Origin: Hydractinia symbiolongicarpus
Taxonomy: Eukaryota; Cnidaria; Hydrozoa; Anthoathecata; Hydractiniidae
Length of the DNA stretch: 64,000 nt
Direction: 5' to 3'
NCBI RefSeq assembly: GCF_029227915.1
Contig: NC_079884.1
Location: 16,804,001 to 16,868,000, forward strand
Shown: in pieces, positions 39,601-48,600 of the stretch
Layout: the number at the start of each line of letters is the position of its first letter
How positions within the stretch are numbered: the first letter of the stretch is position 1
Program-made: the position numbers and the translations under genes
The notes under the pieces: generated by a model
Seen by the model: the letters and a program-made list of their open reading frames with translations, nothing else
Told to the model about the DNA's origin: nothing
Databases searched by the model: none

Positions 39601-42600
39601 TTATTCAAAAGAAAAATATTACATTCATATTAATTGCTAGTTTGAAATTGTTTTTCAGAAGAGCCTGGTGAAGAAGTTGTTATCCAAAAAGGGAAGCACA
39701 AAATACCTCAGAGCGTTGCTTAGCTTCTGATCTCTTTGAGGATGTTTCTCTACTTGATTTCTTTTCAACATAGGCAAACAATGTTGGTACAGTCCCTGGT
39801 ACCAGTTTTCGAATTATCTTTTTGCGCGATGGCTCTTTCCCATTTTCTTCGCTCTGTTGTTGAGCATGCTTTTGCTGGAACTCGAAAGATTTATCAAAAC
39901 CATCTTCGATAAAATGCTCTGAACAAAGGAACTTATTCTTCGGTAGGAATGTCCGTTTGATCTTCACGGTCCACACTTGCGCTAATTTAGGGTCCACGGG
40001 AAATTTATGATACGATACTTTATCATTATTATCTGACTGGTTGTTGCATTTATGAGCACAACAGTGGGGCATGTTTACAACCTTTTTAGCATACACACCA
40101 TTTAGAAATGAGCTGGAAAGTTATAAAAGTGAGCATATTTTGCAGAATAAGTGTCGTGGTTGCACGAAAGTATGTCACTAAGTTCTTATCTATTTTGAAA
40201 ACAGTTGGAGAAGGAGCAATGGCGAACACAGCCGAAGCGAAGGAAGCGAGCGAAGGACAAACTTTTGAAGAACAGTATTAGGTAATCTTACAAATTCAAG
40301 TAAAATAAACAACGAATTTATGAATTAAATGGTCCATATTCTCAAATAAAATAAACTTGTGTCGGCACCTCGGGATCCCTTTAAGCAAAAAAAAGTAAGC
40401 TACCTTAACTAACTATCTTAAAAAGATTTTTAGTTAGGTTTTTAGTTCTGCGAAGTGTGTTTTAAAAATTAATCCTCCAAGATATATTCCAGTTTTAATA
40501 ATCCAAGAATTGACTTTGTGTCAATCTTTAAAAAAAAATTACTTAGGTTTTTTGAGAACGTGTATGTTTTTTAATGTTTTTTTTTATTCAAGGATAATAC
40601 ACTAATTTATTTAAGTTGGATGTATCCATTTGAGAGAATGGACTCCTGGATCACTCTACGTTCCTTGAATCGTCACAAAACTGAAGAGTGTATTATGGAA
40701 ACCATCCAAGTAATTTTACATTTTTCTGGATTAATAAATATTTCACACTGCAAGAAAAGAATATTTAATCATTATGTAACGCTTGAAGGAGGAGGAGAAC
40801 GAATAGTAGATTTTATAAGTGGCATCATGGATGGAAAGGGGGATGGGTCAAGTGCAACTGTTACCTGTAACACTGTTAAAAATTTCACATAACGTATTAT
40901 AGTGAAACAACTTTTACACATTAGGAGAACAATCTGTTCACCATTTTGTGCTTTCAAAATAGTGATCCTTCAACTACAAAGTTTCAACAAGGTTTAAAAA
41001 CTATATTTTAGGTACAATTATACCAAGAAAAAAGTTGAATGTTACCAAAATAGCCTGAAAAATTTTTCTGTCCTACATTGTTTTTAAAATTATCCAGATT
41101 TTGGACTGGGTCATTTACTCCCGATTCTTGGGCAAATTTACGCATTTGCACGAATGAGACAACACTGTATCTGATATAATAAACAGAAACTTTCAATGTG
41201 AAGGTAACCTTGTATCTTATACTTCTAATTCCTAATGTTTATTTTTTTAAGTTTTCTAGTTGGTAGATTATGGCAAAAAGTTGTCCCAGCAGTTTTAGAC
41301 ATTACATAACCAGCTATACTGAATTTAAAAGTCTACAACGGAATATAAATTCATTTCTACAGGCATAATCATCGAATAACTCATTGGCAAAACTATTCAG
41401 TTAAGTAAACTACAGAAAAATGATATTAAAATTGATTTTACTGATAAAAAACAAGAAGTTTTTGATACTTTTATCCGTTATCTTATTATTTTTTCTTATA
41501 GTGCTATCCCACAATCAACCAGATTCTAACGAGGAGCTTATGTCTGATGATTTTGTTTATCATGTTGGTGATATTGTGTTTATCAATTACAAGTTTGGAA
41601 AATCTGTTGGTTGGATCACTGTGAATGGTGAATTAGTTGTTGTAGAAATGTTTTATTCTTTCTGTCAAGATTATGAAAGCGGGATATTCTACTGAACTGC
41701 CAAAGTTACACAAAGATATTCTGAATGGAAGAAGCATCCCTTCATTTAGTAACTGCTGTAAATAGTGAATGTATTTTGTTCGTCAGTTTTAAAAACAATA
41801 TTCTGTTGCCCAGGGTAGATGAACATCTCAAGAAACAATTAGCTTTTTCTGCTGGTGTTTTATCAACAAATTGTTAGTTGACAATAGTGTTAAACTTGTA
41901 ATATTTTAAAAATTGCGTTTACCACTGTTAAATAAGGTTGTATTGGCTATTTTAAAGTGTCTTGTCTACTTGAGAACTAACATTCATTGCAACTTCAAAC
42001 TATTTGTACTTTTATCAACATTGTTGTTTATTGCAATAACACTGCCGACACTTCAAACTTGTTACAAAGTACAACCTAAAATAAAATTAGAATATGTATC
42101 AGGTTTTGTAGACCGTTTTATCACTACTATGTTTAAGGATAAAACTATTTACTTGTCATTATTATTTAAAAGAGCACCATGCGCTGCTTACAGATCATAA
42201 CTTTTTAGAACTAGACAAGCAAAATGGCAGTTTACAATATTTATTAACCACACTCAATCAATTAAATTAACAGTTAAGATTTACGTAAAAGATTCCCAAG
42301 TTATAAATTAACTGTTAACAAGAAACATTAACGGGAACTTAAATACAGACAATTTACTTCGTTTTCAGTCAATTTATTTTGTTCTTAGTCAATTTATGTT
42401 GTTGAGGGTCAATTTATTTAGTTCACGATCAAATTATTTTGTTGACGGTGACGCTTTTTAATAAAGTGGGTTTCGTAGTGAATAACGAACAGTGACAGAG
42501 TTCAACCGCTTAGTAAATGATTTATCAGACTACTTTTCGCCAAGTAATTGACCATTTCCATATCTGCAATGTGGTACATTTAACCATTTCCCAGCTCAAC

Positions 42601-45600
42601 CTGTGATATGGATATATTACTGATTTTGGGAACATCTAATTTGGGCGCCCAAAATAGAGAGATGAATAATGATGGATAAGGAAAAAATGTGGTGGTAACA
42701 GTTCTAGATCTTGTAGGTTCACGTTAAAATATTAACTGTTTGATACAAACAAATCGAGTTTCTCGTTTCCTGAAAAAGTTAAAAGAGAATTAAAGGGATT
42801 ACTAATGTCCAAAGTAATTTCCTGGATTAACCCTTGCTTTGCCCAAACGGCATTAACATAGTTTGCTTGGGCACTCCTGTAGGTGTTGACAACAACAAAG
42901 AGGAACCACATTCATTTTCTTTTTGTGTTTGTTGTAACCACAATCATTTCCTTTTTGTGTTTGCTGCTAAGATAAACGAATCGCAGTCGACGCGTGAGTT
43001 TCTAATTTTTGTATATATGATCAGCAAAATTATTCTTTTTTATAACAGGTGATCCTTTTACAAATGTTTCTGTTCCAATTTTGGCAAACCTTTCTTGTTG
43101 CTTCTAAGATGCAATAGTTTTAAAAACAGAAGTGACACTTCGTTGTCAGAGTTTGTTTTAAATCTAAAGCAGGAAATTTTTTAATTTATAACTACTTTTT
43201 TACGAACCAGCATGCTTTCGTTTTCAAATTTATGTTTTGTTTGAAAAATAAAAAGCTTTGTTCATCAATAAATATAAACACTCCTTCTGAGAGTTTTTTT
43301 CGATTGCGACGTTATTTTATTACATAATTTTTCTTCGATCAGCGACAGTGGCGTTCATTTTTAAAGTTATAATTACAGAAAACTTTGTGTATCGCACTAC
43401 CTATGTTGCAATATACAGACCGTTTTTAAAGTTTCCTGCTATTAGGAAGGTGATAAAAAACATTCTGAAGCAATCCGACAAAGCAAAATATTTTTCCACA
43501 GGTCAGTTCTTCGTTATAAAGAAGTTTTTCGGGCATGCCATCCTTGGCACACACATAGGGCAGCATGAAAAAGCTGTCCTTGAATTGATGTAGTTCTGCT
43601 TTCAGGTCAGCAATGTCGAGAGGCCAACATAAATTCACAGGGCTAAGTTGATCTCAATTAAAACCATAAATGTAAATCTAAACATAGTTTTAGCAACATG
43701 GTATTTCAAAAGGTTTAAAAAAATTAATACTGAACTGTCCACAAATTCTTGTTATTTTTTTAACTTTGAACTAAAAATAGTTATATGCTGCATATACATA
43801 CAGGGTTTGGATTAAGAGACTGGAAAGAAGAAAACCTCTTTGAAACTGCAGTCTTGGAGAGTACTGTAGGCCCGGCCATTTCATAAGATTTTAGGTAGGT
43901 GTGCAATGAATCGCGCGCCTCAATAATTCCGTGTGTGCGGTGCGTGTGAGATCTTAAAAAATTAAATTTTCAAGAAGCAAAAGTAAGAACAAACAGGGTG
44001 GCCACAGAATTTGGTAAAAGAAATTCCATGACTTTTCTATGACTTTTTCATGACCAAAACCGTTAAGAAAAATTAAACCCCTAAATTAATCAATTATCAA
44101 ACAAACCATAAATTTCATTATTTAGAGAACAACTTTGCTGAAAAAAGTACAAGTACAAAACAACAACAAAATTGTGTCAAAATATAAAGAACATATATAT
44201 TCATACAGAATATTCATATAAAATCAGAACTTTAAAAAAAATTGACTAGAAAAACAACAAATATCAACTAATATCCTATATAGAGTCTGTGAGCATTGAC
44301 GTTACTTTTCTTTCTGAAGATCCTTAGCTTCTCCACAGCTTTATCTAGTTTGGCTATGTTAGCTTTCTTTTCGGTGACCTTCCTTCTAAAAGCATTTGCT
44401 TTAACTAAAAAGTCCATGTTCTCAGATTCCTCAGCTTTGTAGCAGAGTCCTTCAATATCCGTGTTCAGTGCATTGATGGATGAGATTAATCTTTTCTTAT
44501 AGTTTTTAACATTATTGATTCGTCTGTTATTGATTTTCGTTTGTTTGATTTCTTGTCTTCGTTGACTTTTCTTTTTTGGTCTTCCAGATGTGTTCCGTGT
44601 CTGGCAACTTTACAACTTTTCAACACAATTGATACTCATGCAAATCCACATTGGATGATTGTAGGTGGTCATATACAACTCTTTGGCTAACAATAGATTT
44701 CTCTTGAAGATTCTCAATCAACAGTTCCTTATTGATACTAAATCCCTGTTCAACAGCAGATTGACTGTGTGATAATGTGAAGATCACTTTACAGATGGCC
44801 TATAACGCTTTTTGATCTTTGAAATACGGCCTTAGGAATTCATCCACTCTTGATTTGCTGAAATCAAATTGCACAAACTCTTCCTTAGTAGGTGCGTCGA
44901 GCTATGACAAGAATTTCTCAAGCTCTTCTTTTGCCGAATCTGCCACAGAAGGCAACACATGATCAACCTGATGAAGCTTTTCAACCAGAGACATAAACTG
45001 ACTTGTAGCTTTCTGTTGGTTCTGTACCATATTGACTGGTGATAATGAGGAGGAGCATCGAACGATAAGATACTTCAAGGGACTTCTCTCTTGTAGCTTC
45101 AATATCAGATTAGTTAGAAAAGCCACACAATCTTTTCGGATTCATGACTTTTTCCAGACCAAATAAAATTCCATGACTTTTCCATGATTTCCAGAAATTC
45201 CATGACTTGTGGCCACCCTGACAAAATTCGTTTTTCTCACTAACTCTAAAACATGATTCTGGAGTTCAATTTTTCTTTTGTGTTGAATGTTATTCTAATC
45301 TATTCATATCTTTGAAATGATTTGCTACTGGTAATAGAGCAATATGGCAGGTATCATTTAAGGTGTTATTGACATGTATTTCACAGGACTAAATTGATAA
45401 ATTCTGTTAAAAACAGTAAAAAGTGTTACAATTTAGTTCGAATGGTATTCATTCTATCTTTTCTTTTTTATATTCGCTACTTTCAAACAACAGGTGGCCA
45501 CAAAAAATGTGAAAAAAATGTGAAAAAAAATGTGAAAAAAATACAATTAATAAGACACATTACTGTAACTCATTTTATTATGCGCACTATGATTGGTAAG

Positions 45601-48600
45601 ATGAAAATAGATAACAAAATTACAAAAACATGAGAAAACAATCTTCTGTACATCGTTATTACAGACGACCTATAATAATTCATTATTTTGTTTCTTTTAT
45701 GCCAAGAAAACTTTAAATATATGGCATCTCTTGCTTTCTCGTTATTAATTTATTTATTTTTCTATTTTAACTTTGTTAGATCTCTCTAAATTAAAAAAAT
45801 TATATAGCAAATTTATAAAAATATGCATTTTGACTAAGCGGTTTTCTACGTACATGAAAAAGATTTAAGTTAATGATGAGGGTTACAAAGCCTTCTTAAA
45901 TCATTCTCTGACTTCATATTTCGTTTTTTTTGTAATTTCGATAATTTCAGAAAGCTATCGCAGACATAAAGAAAACAAAGATTTGCATGTGCAATTAATC
46001 GCACTCCTAAACAAATCTGTGCGTGTGGGGGCGTGTGGGTGTGTGTGTGGGGGGGGCGTGTGTGTGTGTGGGGTATTTGGGCTTGCGCGTGCAAACGCAA
46101 ACATTGCACAAAATGGTCTGTAGGCCACTTGCCATTAATCCATTGTTAAAGGATGTAAAATTGATGAAAAAATGGAATTTTAACATTTCTTTGTAGAATG
46201 ATTTGCAAAGACAACATCATTTTGATTTGCAAACTGCGGATTTTGACTTTACCAAACTTTGATTATGCAATAAAAAATAGTAAATTTACTAAACCTGTCT
46301 TTTCGAATCTCTTGTATTTTTTCAATAATACCACCATAACTTCTTTGCTCATCTATTAAATACCAGGTAAATAAGTTTGATTATGCATATGACGAACATC
46401 ATTGAAAAATTCTGTTAAACTTCTGCATGTTCTAATCCAACTCAACAATATTACTGTACTGCTTAGCAACAAACTTTTTACCACTTTTTCATGAAAACAG
46501 ACACACCTCTTTCGCATTAAACTTTAGATGATGCCTAAGCGATTTTAACTACAAATAACTGTCAAACACACGCTTTTCTCAAGCAACTAAAATTTAGCCA
46601 AGCCCTCACAGCACAATTTTTGATAATTTCAGCACTAAAAGTTGCAAAACAGTTGCTTATCGAGATAAGAATTCTTGTTGATGAAAGTTTATAGCAACTC
46701 AATTTTATTAAAATCTTAAAATACAATAATATAATAATTAACACTTTAAGGTGGTAGTAACCCTTTTTAGCAGTCCAAACAGCTGCATTAATTACTTAGT
46801 GTCTATCTTGAAAATATAGACCTAACACATACAAAAATTATTTTGACTTATTATCTAATTTTTTAATTCGGCAGCAGGGATTATTCCAGGATTTATCTAC
46901 TACCGTTTTTATTGTAAGATTGAGTTTAGAGAGGCAAATTTTCAGATTTTGTATTCCCAGATCGACTAAAACAACCTTTCCAGAGACTTTGCATTGTAGA
47001 TCACGGCAGCCACACACTCAATTCGCAGCCACCATTTTGAATAAAAATAAGTTTTGATTAAAAAAATTATTTTACGGTAACGAACAACCAATATTTTTCT
47101 GTAACATACCTTGTGCCTAAACTCAAAAAAATATACCCCTTTAGGAGTTTTGAGTTTCTTCAAGCAAAATTCTTCAAGGAAAATGGTACCGTATTTTCCG
47201 TGTATAACCCACGAGTTGATTTTAAGTTGATTTTTACGACTTTCACTTTTGGTGCGGGTTATAATGTGGTGCGGGTCATAATGTGGTGCGGGTTATTTGA
47301 TAAGTTTTATATTTTCTGTCATTTAATGTGAAATTTAAAGTTTATACATTCAATGAAGAAAATAGTACCAACGAGATGAAATATAACTGCATGCACGATC
47401 CTATATCTACGTAATCTTACTTCAACCACATGATTTAATTTTTTTCACACAGTGAAATTGCTTTAAATTTTATTTTGCTTGCCGGCGCTAATATTACGAG
47501 CTCTCTCTAAAACACAATTCTGGAGATCATTTTTCTTTTGTGTTTAATGTAATTCTAATCTATTTATATCTTTGCAATCACATTGAGCACATTGAAATGA
47601 TTTGCTTTTGGTAATAGAGCAATATAGCAGGTATCATATTTAGGTTTAATTGACACGTATTTTACAACCTAGTGCCCAGGACTTAATTATTAATTCCTGT
47701 TAAAAATATTGAAAAATGTTAAAATTAAAGTATAGATAATAATTTTCTTTTTTTTATCTTCGCTACCTTCGAGCAACAGGTGGCCACTGAAATATCAAAA
47801 ATAAATATAAAATACAATTGATAAGACATACGCAACTATCTCCTCCTCATTGCCACCATTCATTTTATCACGCACACTGTGATTGCTGAGACGTAAATAG
47901 ATAACAAAATTCTATAAACATTAGAAAAGAACGTTCCGTACATCGCTGTTACAGACAATCCGTGATAATTATTATGTTGTTTATTTTTATGCCAAATAAA
48001 CTTATACATAAAAAAAGAGATTTTACTTTACATTTATAACCTGATAGCATGGTGTTTTTTTTATTTGTTTGCTTGTCTAATCCCAGGAACCAAGAGTTAT
48101 TATTGGCTGAAACTAATGTTTACAAATAAAAGGAAAACAGCATTGTCAAACTAATTTTAATTCATTATTAATTCAGGAATCGGAGACAAGGAAGTTAAGA
48201 CTGAGAGAGTCGCTAGTTCATGTTCAGACACTCGGTTCTCGTGTTTGGGGTTGAATTTTTTTCTTTACACGATGCGGATTATGCAAAGGTGCGGGTAAGT
48301 AAAACACATCAATTGAAATTTTATGCGGGTTATACGAAGGTGCGGGCTATCTGATAGCATCTAGTTTATAACTCCCTAAAAAATCTGAGCTGCGGGTTAT
48401 ACGATGTGCGGGTTATATACTGGAATATACGGTAGACAAAATTGCAGTGTCTTTTTGAAAAGCCGTACACTGGTACATGTTGGTGTTTTATTTTGTGTTT
48501 ATCCATCATTCAACCTTTTTTGCATCTTATATTTTATTTTTCTGTTTTTACAGACTTTTTAATTTGAAAATTGAATCAAATAAGGATTTTTTTTCTCAAA

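Larger units (their letters stand above)
37358..40096 (-). pseudogene. Kolobok transposase with THAP domain, two frameshifts
   Basis: Exon 1 (40096 or 40072 to 39707) encodes a THAP zinc finger: MPHCCAHKCNN, FPVDPKLAQVW, CSEHF and the TVPTLF box. It splices (GAG|gtattt to TTCCAG|ATT) in frame to exon 2 from 39464. This carries an acidic heptad-repeat linker, a CPRCGG...C knuckle, and the transposase core with GDGRCDSPGDSAKYCNYTF and HQFDPWHVDK. The frame breaks at about 38003 and again near 37770. The C-terminal part (37738-37358) ends in a basic tail. Such proteins cut and paste the element at TTAA sites. About 830 codons in total across the breaks. Confidence 0.8.
36012..40384. mobile_element. 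Kolobok DNA transposon, nearly complete
   Basis: TTAA at 36012-36015 and 40381-40384 flank inverted ends AGGGATCCTGAGGTGCTGAC and AGGGATCCCGAGGTGCCGAC (the second read on the minus strand), about 28 bp with few mismatches. TTAA duplications, AGGG termini and a THAP-bearing transposase define the Kolobok superfamily. It carries two convergent genes: a cysteine-rich accessory gene (plus, 36299-37229) and the transposase (minus, 40096-37358). Both have breaks, so this copy is probably immobile, but the ends are well preserved. Confidence 0.88.

Noticed and set aside
46018-46075. GT/GGGG tract as a possible regulatory or Z-DNA/G4 site
   Set aside because: Simple-sequence repeat without supporting context.
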